Shown one piece after another: positions 1 to 10,680 of a stretch of DNA of 64,000 bases. The stretch is from Metaphire vulgaris (taxonomy: Eukaryota; Annelida; Clitellata; Crassiclitellata; Megascolecidae). How positions within the stretch are numbered: the first letter of the stretch is position 1; every line of letters begins with the position of its first letter. The stretch is taken from the NCBI GenBank assembly GCA_018105865.1, contig CM030848.1:6676301-6740300 (forward strand), in the 5' to 3' direction. Both the position numbers and the translations under genes were made by a program. The notes under the pieces were generated by a model that was not told the origin of the DNA, did not search any database, and saw only the letters and a program-made list of their open reading frames with translations.

Positions 1-470
1 GCCTTCAGATTTCCTAAGGATTTCGCTGCTCTTATTGTTACTTCTTTCTTGCAGTCCAGATCATGTGTCATCCTGCTTCCAAGGTAAGTGACATTTTCCA
101 CATTTTCCAAATCGAATCCATCCACTTTGATCTTTCTTCCAATATCTTTCTGTCCAAACACCACTATTTTTGTCTTTTCAAAGTTCATCGATACAAACTA
201 TAGCGCTTTGCTTCATTACTCAGCATCTGATATGTACAGTGTCCTCCAGGTCATCTTCATTTCCTTCAATGATATCTACATCATCAGCAAATCTCAGGTT
301 GTTTATGTGTAGTCCCTGCACTGTTATTCCCTTTACATGTTCCATTATCTTGTCCATTGCTCTTTCTAAGTCAGAAATGAATATCATGGGTGATACATTG
401 TCTCTCTGCCTTGATTCTCTGCTTGTCTTGAACCAGTTTCCAATCTCTCCACAAATTCTCACAGCTGATT
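1..470 (-). pseudogene. Non-LTR retrotransposon reverse transcriptase fragment
   Basis: Reading the minus strand gives a piece of a LINE reverse transcriptase: an SPMIFISDLERAMD segment (motif B region), then LRFADDVDII, which holds the F-A-D-D catalytic box. After a frame change comes a KTKIVVFG...VTYLGS segment typical of the region after the catalytic domain in many animal LINEs. The copy runs off the left edge and is broken by frameshifts, so it is dead. Its C-terminal layout resembles the longer LINE at 44.7-46.8 kb, but the sequences differ enough to be another family. The clade is not assigned. An antisense open frame over this region has no recognisable content. Confidence 0.8.
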
Positions 471-1257
471 TTGCATTTGTTTCTGATATCTTTCAACAGT
501 CTTATCAGTTTATCACCAAGCATATCTTAAATTGCAAACAAAAACATCTATGCAACAATAACACTTTTTTATATTACCAGGGCACAGACAAAGAGTACCG
601 TAAGCCAAACACTGATCATGATCATAAGATCAGAAAAGTTCATATCACAAACTTTCTCTTTTGTCCAAATACATTCAAGAGCTTTGTGATGCATGTGATA
701 ATTAATTGGTTGGCCAGTGTAAACAAAATAAAAATTAGTTTGAATGACAAAATTCATTTCAACCAAGCGAATTTTATATGTAATTTAAAATACACTCTGT
801 TCACATAAAGATCTCCAAAATTATGCATCAAAACAAGGTGTCTTTATAGATGTCCTTCCACAACATTTTAAGTCCATAAACCAGATTGCTCCAGGGTACC
901 TTTAGAAGTATTTCGTACCAACAACATCACGAAAGTTGCAACTGTCCCTGCGGTCCGATGCTCAAAGTCTTATGAAGATACCTCACTGTAAAGCATCACT
1001 TGGTTCCAGGTCATTTGCAGTGTCAGGGCCAAAGACATAGAGCGATCTACCGATAATTGTGAAATCATCCTGTTCTCTGACATCCTTTAAAAAATCTAAA
1101 GACTTATTTGTCTAGAAAATCTTATTCTCTTCTGCCTTAGATTGTTTTCCATTCATATTTTTTGCTGATGACTGTTATTTTATTTATTTTTATTGGACTC
1201 TGTAATGTGCCCTTGCTCCTGACATTTAGGTAATATGGCACACAAGAAATTGTCAGT

Positions 1258-1258
<1 letters not shown>

Positions 1259-1309
<51 letters not shown>

Positions 1310-1323
1310 CAACAACAACAAAT
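1259..1323. repeat. (AAT)n/(AAC)n microsatellite
   Basis: About 50 bases of AAT trinucleotides pass directly into AAC trinucleotides. The long open frame across it is a run of isoleucine codons and not a gene. Confidence 0.95.
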
Positions 1324-2764
1324 ACCTGATGTCTATCACCCAACTGTGCTAACCTACAAGTGAATAATAACGGGAAACTATATATTACTTACTGCCAGTG
1401 TCAAACATAAAAGATATTACCGGTACCGAGAGATCCAAGATCCAACAGGGGCAATGGGAGAGCTCTGATAGTTAAACCTTTTACTTGTTCAATTATTTGT
1501 AACGTAATGCAAAATGGATGAGTATTCTCGGGGCAAAACGGGAAAAGAGTTAAGAGTAATTATTCAGAATAAGCCATGTCAAAACAATTTCTTTCAGGTT
1601 TTTTTAAAGCACACCAGGATAATGTACATAAACATAAATTACAAGCCAGTTAAACGTCAGGTTAAAAGTGCTAATAAACTAAACACTACAGTAGGTGCAT
1701 ACTGCCACCAAGTTTAAACAAGGAACACCCAAGATGAGATGGAAGTTGAGCCAGACTCACTGGGAAAAGAGCCAAGAAGAAAGCAGAGCAAAACTAAAGG
1801 TAGTGTTGTTGCACTGTAACAGGTTGGAGGGTAAGGCTTTTGGCTCCCTGGAAAAAGGCAGAAACAGACTCAAATAGCCTGCATGTATAAATATTTATTA
1901 TACAGTAGAAGCAGGTTGAAAAATGAATATATAAGATATGCCAGACTTCTCTTGGATGAACAGGATGCACGCATTCTCTGTGCACTGTTTTTCATCACAT
2001 TCTACCAAACTAGCATCATATTTAGTCCATTTGTACGGACTTTGCAATAGGTTGGACAGACTTGTGTATCCTAAGGTCTGGAGATAAACCAACATGGTGC
2101 ACCTATCAGCCTATGCAGGCTTTCATGTTCATATCAAGTTTTTATATATCAAATATTCTTCTGCTTCTAGGTTACTTACCTACCTGCTTTATCCAGGTCT
2201 AAAGTGTTACAGACCCTATGCCTCCAACCAATTATTGTTGTGGGGAAGATTGCAAACTGCAATACACTTAAAGGGCATGGTAGCATAATGGTGCAATTTA
2301 TAATCCCTTGACAGGTCCATTAGCCTAAACTGCCCTAAAGCAATTCAAAATTAGACAAGAAGCATTGCAGCAAACATTGTGCAATGGTCTAAAATGGCTG
2401 AAACTTAATGCAATTGACTTCAATAGCTAAATAAATAATTGTGTATGGTTGAAATCAATTAATTTAGCACAATTCCATATAATGTAGTGACTGCGCTTTT
2501 ACTTCCTAAATAAAATAATTTGTTACAATAATATTTGTGAAAATGCATCTCGATTGACAAAAATTCACAGGTGAAAAAAATAAAATGCATTGTATTAAGT
2601 CATGAATAATGAAAATTCAAAAAAGTACTAAGTTCTTAGGAACCTGTAAAAGGAAGTACGAATAATCAAATTATATAGTGTGCTGATAATAATGCACTAC
2701 TTTCACATCCTAAAGTGCTACTCAGACCATAATAATGACCACTTCACACTAAAGTGAATGTTCA

Positions 2765-2766
<2 letters not shown>

Positions 2767-2858
<92 letters not shown>
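2767..2858. repeat. (AT)n microsatellite
   Basis: About 92 bases of uninterrupted AT dinucleotide. Confidence 0.97.
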
Positions 2859-2860
<2 letters not shown>

Positions 2861-4126
2861 TCCATTCCTATAACTATCAAAGCAAGGTTGAAGGCTATCA
2901 AGCTAATAAGAGTTTCCTATCCGGATAGATACAGGATAGATACAGGATAGATACAGGTCCGGCTACAGTGAGAGATGACGGAGCATCTGCAGCTAAGCCA
3001 GCTACAAAAGCCCAATAAGGACTTCTAGTAAAAGTAAATTTTCTCAGTTACACCAACTGCTCTGGTCTGTTGATGAGTTACAAAACCTAAACATGAATTT
3101 GCATCAAAATAAAAAGGTCTCTTCTAAATAAACTTTCCATCATAATACAGAACAGCCAACATTCAACTGTAGTGCACATTCAGTGTCTGTGCTCTTCTCT
3201 CAGAAACCAGAATAAGTAGTTGTAGATAATCTATAGGGGTAGTTGCAGAACAATGCAATAACAAGTTTACATATATTCTTCACACCATATTAAAAAAATT
3301 CAATTAAATTTTCATTCATGATATCATCCTCAAACTGTTATTGACTGAATGAAGATTTTATGGCACAAGCATTTTAACTCGTTTAAATCATGTCTCGTTC
3401 TTATAACCTCGAGATTCCAATTTTCCAACCAACCATTCTAGACGCATTCAAAGCCTAAAACATCATATTGAGTGGTTATAATTATCAACAGGCCCATGTG
3501 AGGGTCGTATCTGCTAATACACTGTAGCCAAGTACTGATAAGTGATTTCTGTGTTCTCATTCAAGCTTAATAAAAATTTACATAATCATTTATAACTGAA
3601 TGTTCCATTAAATTGTAAAATCAGGCAAGTAATATTTCAGCCACTAAAATGAAAATGTCTGACAAATTATACTGAAAAATACGTTTTATATGTCATTTTT
3701 ATAAATTTGCTGGGAAAGGTCACTGGGAAAGGTTCTATAACCAAATAAAAGGTCACAATTACAAAAAGGCTAGGCAACTCTGAACAAAACACTTTTTAAA
3801 GCCATACTGCTACCTCATACATTAGCATACTGAATTTGTAAGTCCTTTAATGAACACCTGCCAACTTATCTGACAATCAATCTGTCAGTATGCTCCACCT
3901 GCTCACTACAAGTAAGGTATTGGTTTGATTCAAAATAGCACCTAGAGTTTTTTTTAATTCAATAAATTTCTAGCTATACAAGGAAATGCACATGATGTAT
4001 ACATGCATTTGACATCTCTGTCTGTCAAGCACTACAATGATGTTCAAGGCAGTAAAGAGCAACAAAGAGTAAACATGGAATGCATACACAAACACACACA
4101 CAGACACAAGTGCACACACACTTCTC

Positions 4127-4128
<2 letters not shown>

Positions 4129-4180
<52 letters not shown>

Positions 4181-4251
4181 CAGATTGCAATGTTGTAATA
4201 GGGAGTAGGATTGGGTATCTTAAGTGTTGCTATAGGCCTAGCCTGCAATTC

Positions 4252-4314
<63 letters not shown>

Positions 4315-4390
4315 CAGATTGCAATGTTGTAAAACAGAGTAGGATTGGGTCTCTTAAGTGTTGCTATAGGCCTAGCCTGCAATTCCTGTT
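4129..4390. repeat. Tandem duplication of an (AT)n plus ~78-bp unit
   Basis: An AT array is followed by about 78 bases beginning ATAATCAGATTGCAATG and ending CCTGCAATTCCTGT. The same array-plus-unit then follows again with only a few differences (units from about 4177 and 4309). It looks like a recent tandem duplication with AT arrays at its boundaries, consistent with slippage or unequal exchange. Confidence 0.9.
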
Positions 4391-4500
4391 GTGACCTAAT
4401 ATTTCACAAATACTACACACCAACGAGCTTATGAACAATACAAAAACTAGCTAATAAAAAAGCAACAAGTACCATATAATTCATTACATATGTATATGTA

Positions 4501-4501
<1 letters not shown>

Positions 4502-4553
<52 letters not shown>
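4502..4553. repeat. (ATT)n microsatellite
   Basis: About 50 bases of ATT trinucleotides. They directly abut a degraded retrotransposon-tail-like segment (4556-4736), consistent with the simple-repeat 3' end of a LINE or SINE on the minus strand. Confidence 0.9.
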
Positions 4554-4555
4554 TC

Positions 4556-4735
4556 TGACAACTTATTAAGTACCATACACATAGCATAAAGCTAAAGTCA
4601 AGAGCACTTTGACATAAAAATTAACACTTATACAAATATTAAGCAGAGTACAAGGTCAAGAAGAGATGAGTTTTCAATGATTTTAGAAACAGTTCCAAGG
4701 AGGTGATAGCGGTGACTTTGGTCGGTAGTGAGTAG

Positions 4736-4783
<48 letters not shown>
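4556..4783 (-). mobile_element. Degraded LINE 3'-end remnant plus (AT)n
   Basis: The segment reads 'ACAACTTATTAAGTACC...AAAGTCAAGAGCACTTTGAC...GATGAGTTTTCAATGATTTTAGAAAC'. It resembles in layout the LINE tails at 25925, 28785 and 59850 (sized gene tail, 'AAAGTCAA.GGCGC', then 'GATGAGTTTT'). It is bounded by an ATT array on the left and an AT array (about 4737-4783) on the right. Assignment rests on weak similarity. Confidence 0.35.
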
Positions 4784-4786
<3 letters not shown>

Positions 4787-4920
4787 TTTGCACACATATA
4801 TAATAACATATACAATACCCTAGCTAGGTTTCATTGCTACTAAACATAATAAGGTGTCAATATTAAGAATATACAAAAATACTGGTTTGCAAATGCACCT
4901 CAATTTTTAATGATACTCAC

Positions 4921-5113
4921 ATTGCAGAAACAATTCCTAGTGCTCTTGAGGACATGCATTCGATGTTCCATCCGTCTGTGTGTCGGCCATCATTGCAAAT
5001 AGCCATGTTGAATCGACCATAGTTAGCACGCAGAATATGGATGACCAGCCCTGGAGCACATTCGATTCGAAGGGTTGTACCCTCACATGCATGAATAGTT
5101 CGAGGACTATAAT
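4921..5113 (-). CDS. SUEL (rhamnose-binding lectin) domain exon, latrophilin/Cirl or EVA-1 type
   Basis: This internal coding exon is bounded by a good acceptor (tttgatttacag) and donor (gtgagtat). The open frame starts two bases into the exon and ends with two bases left over, giving 63 full codons: residues include HACEGTTLRIECAPG, RANYGRFNMAICND and GWNIECM. The four cysteines, the ANYGR motif and ICN-x(8)-W-x-x-x-C are hallmarks of the galactose/rhamnose-binding SUEL domain. The spacing and wording are closest, from memory, to the extracellular lectin domain of invertebrate latrophilin (Cirl), an adhesion GPCR. EVA-1-type receptors share the domain and cannot be excluded. The exon holds the first ~2/3 of the domain; the rest (the DPC.GT.KY part) must be on a downstream exon to the left and was not found. 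The longest open frame overlapping this exon is in a wrong frame. Confidence 0.85.
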
Positions 5114-5609
5114 CTGTAAATCAAAAACAATAATAGATAAAGTATACACGAACAATTAATCTTGAAAAAGTAAAAACTGATTTCCTGTAAGTTTCCGGTT
5201 CAAGGGATGAAAATTCCAGTAAATTGTAAGAATTGCTGATAACTGCATATCAGTATATATCTGAACAAAAAAATTACACTCAAAGAAGAGAATATGCAAA
5301 TGACTTCAACGGTTTTGTAACGTGCCGCGACCCTGATCATAGCATGTAATATAAAAATGCATCTGGCGCCATCTGGCGAACGTTAGTGAAAAGAATCTTC
5401 GGAGTTTTGAATAAATGGCAAAACAAAAGCTATGATTCAATTCGAATAAAAATATGGCAAATATATTGGACAGAATTATTTAAATGTTGCCAAATAAGAC
5501 AAAAAGGAGAAATATATATTGAAATTTCTGAAAATTACCTTTTTAAAATTTTGCCAGGAACATACCCTTGTTACGTGTCTTAAAAATTCTATGAGTATGG
5601 CAAAATCGT

Positions 5610-5988
5610 TTACCTTATTTTCACACATATAAGACGCGCTTATATGAACTTTTACACACTTAGCCCCTTGGTGCGTCTTATCTAAATTTTTTGGAACATG
5701 AATAACTGCGCCGACGGGTCGCCTAGAGCACTGACGGGGCGCAGAGAGTGCCGGCGGCTCGCCTAGAGTGCCGGCGGGTCGCCGCAAGCGCTGACGGGGC
5801 GCAGAGCGCCGACGGAGCGCAGAGAGTGCCAACGGGGCGCAGGGAGCGCCGACGGGCGCCTTTTGGTGCGTCTTATATATGGGTGCGTCTTATCCATAAT
5901 TTTTTAAACACAAATCATCAAAACCTGCGTCTTATACACGGGTGCGTCTTATACGCGGGTGCGTCTTATATGCGCGAAAATACGGTAA
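5610..5988. mobile_element. Inverted-repeat MITE with GC-rich internal tandem repeat
   Basis: The left end TTACCTTATTTTCACACATA and the right end, read on the minus strand (GGTTACCGTATTTTCGCGCA), continue into TATAAGACGC and form terminal inverted repeats. Between them is a strikingly GC-rich block (about 5708-5862) made of diverged units like GCGCCGACGGGTCGCCTAGA / GCGCAGAGAGTGCC. The right part repeats GGTGCGTCTTATA several times. No coding capacity. The superfamily is undetermined because the target duplication merges with the palindromic end. Confidence 0.75.
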
Positions 5989-6116
5989 CCGCCAGCTTCA
6001 TGTCCGGCGATGTCAAGAGATTCCCAATTGTTATTGGAGTTTCAGAGCAAAATGGTTGGAAAACGCTTTCCTTGCGTTATTGTGAAATAAGGATAGTTTT
6101 TACAAGTACTTTAGGC

Positions 6117-6566
6117 TAGGATTTCCCAAACTTTTTGGAACTGTGACCATTCCAGCGGCTTGGTGACATGCCGTGACCCTGCAAACTTATTGTCAACTAA
6201 AATTGGAAAAAGCACTAATAATTTTAATACAAGCTGTGTATTGAGGATTGCAGGCATATACATTTATTAAAATCTAAGTAAGTAAGTAAGCAAAATGAAA
6301 TTTCTATAGCACTCTCCGAAATCTTGGCGTAGTGCACCAGCTTATTCACGACCACTCAATCTGGGTGAAATCCATAGTCCGTAATCCGTGGTGGTCAAGG
6401 TTGTAGATCCAGGTAGGCAGCCTACTTGCAACTTTGAAGGCTTGTGACATTGTGGCAGTGGTTTAAAAATGACACTTTTGAACCTAATTTCTCGCTACCC
6501 CATGACCCACTAGACTGAGCCCTGCGACCCACTTTTGGGTTGCGACCCACAGTTAGGGAAACACTG
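6117..6566. mobile_element. Old hAT-like MITE, interrupted
   Basis: The left end TAGGATTTCCCAAACTTTTT and the reverse complement of the right end, CAGTGTTTCCCTAACTGTGG, are similar. The right part repeats 'TGCGACCCACTTTTGGGTTGCGACCCAC', and 'GTGACATGCCGTGACCCTGC' lies near the left. A (TAAG)n-started retrotransposon tail (about 6272-6430) sits inside. No clear 8-bp duplication remains. A related fragment ('TAACGTGCCGCGACCCTG') lies at about 5318. Confidence 0.6.
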
Positions 6567-6844
6567 ATCTAAAAGGTTCTATAATCACCAAAATAATTAC
6601 TGGTACCTAGAGCCAAGATATATAAGTAGGACAAAATCTTCAACCTGCTAGAAAGAGATTGTTCATTAATACTAATTTACTAATTTTAGGTATTTCTGCA
6701 AAATGTTGATGTAGCTTTATACACAGTACATTTCAGCACCATCAACATTTTCTATAAAATTATTATTTCTTATAATACCATAAAAGTTCATTAAAAGACA
6801 CAGTAATGCACAATGCCAGACAGTTCTCATGTTGATTTAGTTTA

Positions 6845-7405
6845 TACTAGAAAGATGCTCGCTTCGCTCGCGCTCGCTTCGCTCGCAGTGCAGGATAATA
6901 CTAATCCAATACCTATACCTAATACCCAATCATTGAATTCATGCTGAACAACATTTCAATGATCGCCACCTAGCCAAGCTCTGCGCCACGTAATAATTAG
7001 GCCTATGTACGTTAAAATCACGCAACTGTGGCCATTTGTGACGCTGTACACGTATTTTTTGTGTACATTAAAATGTACGTTAAAATTGCGCAACTACCTC
7101 AGGCTGCGAACAATTGTTACCAATAGCAACGTCGTCGCACGCCCAGCCCTCTGACTCAACTAAACCGTGTTAAACTACGATTCTACAAATAATTGTTACC
7201 AATAGCAACGTCGTCTTTGAACATCATCCACCAACGCATCGCGACGTAAGGACTAAACCGTCTACCAATAGTCAACGCTCGCCCACCAACGCATCGCGAC
7301 GTAAGGACTAAACGGTCTAAACTGTCTACCAATAGTCAACCAATCAGAAAGCTTGAAGGTAACAGACAGAGAGACATACAGATAAGGATCTTAATATGAT
7401 AGATA
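6845..7405. repeat. Repeat-rich retroelement-like remnant
   Basis: It begins with ATGCTCGCTTCGCTCGC repeated twice. It then contains duplicated segments (AATTGTTACCAATAGCAACG twice, and a CCACCAACGCATCGCGACGT...TCTACCAATAGTCAAC unit twice), and ends in 'AGACAGAGAGACATACAGATAAGGATCTTAATATGATAGAT'. That tail resembles 3' ends of some RTE- or Penelope-like elements of invertebrates. No reading frame is visible, so the class is a guess. Confidence 0.4.
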
Positions 7406-8284
7406 TCCATAGCATAAAAGAAATAGTCTTTACATTCATTTTGATTCCTTTACTCTTTCAATCTCTTTTATGTCTTGATTTTGCTCTGAATTCACTAAAG
7501 ACCCATCATATCAAAGCAGCATGGTGTTTTGAGAAATTTAAGTAAATTTAGACAGGGACTCCAGCCTGAAAAGTCCATAAATAATACATCTTATTCAATC
7601 AACAGATCAGGGATCTCTATAATATAATTGTCAATTTAGGATTCCATGCAACAAACACTGCTTTCAAAATATAATAAATGGTCTGTATAATAAGACCCTG
7701 AGGTTGAAAGACAGTTCATCCATCAACAACCGTCTGGAGCCACTATATTTCATGATTGTAGACCAAACTCTTCTATGAGCGCCATGTCAGAGAAATAGCC
7801 ATAATAAAATATAAAAAGGAGAGGTTTAAGAATGGTTCATATTTTAAAGTCCACCTTTGGAACTTCCTACCAAATACCTAACAAGCAATCATAGAACACC
7901 TAGCTCAAAAGTTGGTCGAGTAGGTAATAGCGCCTGTGGCAATAAAGTAGTCAAATGATACCAAGATGCAAAACACAAGCTTATGTAACTGGACCAGGGG
8001 CATTTGCAAAGAGTGGGAGTGAAAACAAACCTTTTCAGCTTATGAGTTACAGGAAATCCTGAGGCAACCAGGGTTTCTTATGAACCCTAACTACCTTATT
8101 GGTTAAGCAAGGAAGCAGATTCTAAAATTCACAGACGCTCAATCAAAATACTCCAACTCAGCATGCTCAGTGTAAAATATGCTTTCAGGATTGTAAAAAT
8201 GTTTCCTTCATTTTTTTACAACACCCTAAATAACAGTGCATACAATTGAGAGTCAATCCTAACATCAAACAAGGGTTCTTTTAA

Positions 8285-8833
8285 CCCGTTGCAGGGGGAT
8301 TTAATTTTTTCAAGTCGTCCCCAATCGGGGTATTTAATTTGGGGAAAAGGCGTTCATGTGAAAATGTGAACATACAAGTTTTAAACTTACTATAAATTTT
8401 GTTCCAAGCCCAATAGCAAAAAATTTTCCGCGGTAACCCCCAAACTGTGAGCGAGAACATTGTAAAGCGGTGTAATTGGAACAGAATGGTGCAAAAATTT
8501 TGAAGATCGGGCCAAAATTGGCAGAGTTATGATTTTTCAAACTCCAGACTTGAGTCTTTTTCGAGGCATTTCAATGCAAAATCAACGGCAAGTTGGACGA
8601 TCTTCTGCAAGTTTTCTGGCTTATATTATAGTCAACAACAGCGAAGAAAGTGCTGCCATCTATCGAATGGCTAGTAAATAAATCGAATAGTCGCTTTTTT
8701 GCGGTTTAAAACTTCAATGTCCGGAGTACACACATCCTTATGTGGCGCGCCGTGAGCAACGTTTATAAACAGCTTTACCCATCTGAATATGATTTTCTAG
8801 CGTCGTCTTAAGACGGTGTTGCCCGGGAACGGG
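8285..8833. mobile_element. TTAA-flanked MITE (piggyBac/Kolobok type)
   Basis: The 549-bp insert is flanked on both sides by TTAA (8281-8284 and 8834-8837). Its ends are inverted: CCCGTTGCAGGGGGAT on the left, and CCCGTTCCCGGGCAACACCG on the minus strand at the right. TTAA duplication with CCC-starting ends is typical of piggyBac-like elements; Kolobok also uses TTAA. No transposase frame is visible, so it is non-autonomous. Confidence 0.8.
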
Positions 8834-9404
8834 TTAAACTGGATGAATGATGTACATGTATATTATAATGGGACAACATACATATACCAGTACATACTGT
8901 CCAGATAAAACAGGATCCTAAAGCGATAATGATGAAAAACACTAGTAAATATTAATAAATTTTAAAAATTAAAAATTCAGTTTATTCCTGACAGAATGTT
9001 AATTGTCATTCAACTAAGATTTGAAGTGTCCCCTATTGGCTCCAACACAAGCTTCAAGATGAGCTCTCCATTGACCAATTGCTGCATCGATATACAACCA
9101 GCTGATCATGGAGTTCTTCAATGGTTTTGATCTTTCTTCTGTAAACCTTCTCCTGCATCATTCCCCATATCTTATAATCAACTGGGTTTAACCTTCATAG
9201 CGTTAATCCCGTACGTGACACGGGCAAGGAAAACATGCTAAAAGCGTTAACCCCGTACGTGATACGGGCAAGATGTAATGTAATGTAACAAGATATTAAT
9301 TTGCAGTGTCTAAGTTTCAGTTGATCAAAACAGTCAAAGTTTGACTCTGGCAGTGAGGTAGACATCGAGGACAGGTAATGGAACACCTTTCTAATGAAAT
9401 ATGC

Positions 9405-9960
9405 AATTTTAATTTATATTGCGCCCATTTTATAGCGCATTTTTACACAAATTCATTGTTATATGCTCTTCTGTCGGCACAGCTACTGATTTCGCAAATA
9501 TACATTACTCAAATATTTTCTCATCAGAAAGTCAAGGTAACATAATATAAAGAACCTGTAGTTTTCATTTATATAGCGCCCACTTATATAGCGCAATTTT
9601 AAACAAATTCACTTTTATATACTCTTCTGCCTTGACAGTTACGGATTTCGAAAATATGCATTATTCAAATATGATTTCATCAAAAATTCAAGGTAACATA
9701 ATATAAAGCACCTGTAATTTTCATTTATATAGCGCCCATTTATATAGCGCATTTTTACACAAAATCACTTTTATATACACCTCTGCCTTGACAGTTACGG
9801 ATTTCACAAATATGCATTATTCAGACATTATTTCATCTCAAAGTCAAGGTAACATAATATGAAGCACCTGTAATTTTCATTTATATAGCGCCTATTTATC
9901 ATTTATATAGTGCAATTTTACCCAAATTCACCTATATAATATTCTGCCTTGACAGTTACG
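9405..9960. repeat. Tandem array, ~155-bp unit, ~3.5 copies
   Basis: Each unit contains TTATATAGCGCCCATTTATA followed by TAGCGCATTTTTACAC, then a CTTCTGCCTTGACAGTTACG block, and ends AAGTCAAGGTAACATAATAT. Units start near 9405, 9563, 9717 and 9872. The 'CATTTATATAGCGC' core reappears in opposite orientation in the array at 10011-10680. Confidence 0.9.
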
Positions 9961-10010
9961 AATTTCGCAAATATACCGCCTTTTAGCAAATGAATTGAAT
10001 TGTAGTAATA

Positions 10011-10680
10011 AGGTGCTACATAAATTTGCGCTATATAAATGAAATTGAGCGGATTCTAGCGTCAGGTATCAAAGTTTGGTCTCGAATACCTTCATTGCAG
10101 TTATTGACTTTACTGTATAAACGCGTGTTTGAAAATCCCGCCTTTTGGCGTATGAGTTGAATTGTAGTAATAAGGCGCTACATAAATTTGCGCTATATAA
10201 ATGAAATTGAGCAGATTCTAGCGTCAGGTGTCTAAGTTTGGTCTCAGATACCTTCATTGCAGTTCTTGACTTTACTGTATAAACGCGTGTTTGAAAATCC
10301 CGCCTTTTGGCGTATATATGAGTTGAATTGTAGTAATAAGGCGCTACATAAATTTGCGCAATATAAATGAAATTGAACAGATTCTAGCGTCAGGTGTCTA
10401 AGTTTAGTCTCAGATACCTTCATTGAAGTTCTTGACTTTACTGTATAAACGCGTGTTTGAAAATCCCGCCTTTTGGCGTATATATGAGTTGAATTGTAGT
10501 AATAAGGCGCTACATAAATTTGCGCAATATAAATGAAATTGAACAGATTCTAGCGTCAGGTGTCTAAGTTTAGTCTCAAATACCTTCATTGCAGTTATTG
10601 ACTTTACTGTATAAACGAGTGTTTGAAAATCCCGCGTTTTAGCGTATGAATTGAATTGTAGTAGGCCTAATAAGGCGCTA
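10011..10680. repeat. Tandem array, 162-168-bp unit, ~4 copies
   Basis: Units start at about 10011, 10173, 10339 and 10505, with a partial one at 10673. Each begins AGGCGCTACATAAATTTGCG and includes TAGCGTCAGGTGTC, CTTTACTGTATAAACGCGTG and CCCGCCTTTTGGCGTAT. Length variation comes mainly from TATATA insertions. Open frames across it simply follow the period and are not genes. Confidence 0.93.

Larger units (their letters stand above)
471..4920. other. Non-coding AT-rich stretch, no gene recognised
   Basis: This stretch holds microsatellites and a duplicated AT-array unit (listed separately) and otherwise unique-looking AT-rich DNA. It lies downstream, in minus-strand sense, of the SUEL exon at 4921-5113, so it is probably an intron of that gene. 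I searched by eye for an exon encoding the missing C-terminal part of the lectin domain (a DPC...GT.KY type motif) and did not find one. Confidence 0.5.

Noticed and set aside
170..808. 212-codon plus-strand frame
   Set aside because: Antisense over a LINE reverse transcriptase fragment, low complexity and no recognisable domain.
9405..10680. Possible CRISPR array because of regular repeats
   Set aside because: Units are ~155-168 bp head-to-tail without unique spacers, inside a transposon of an animal genome.
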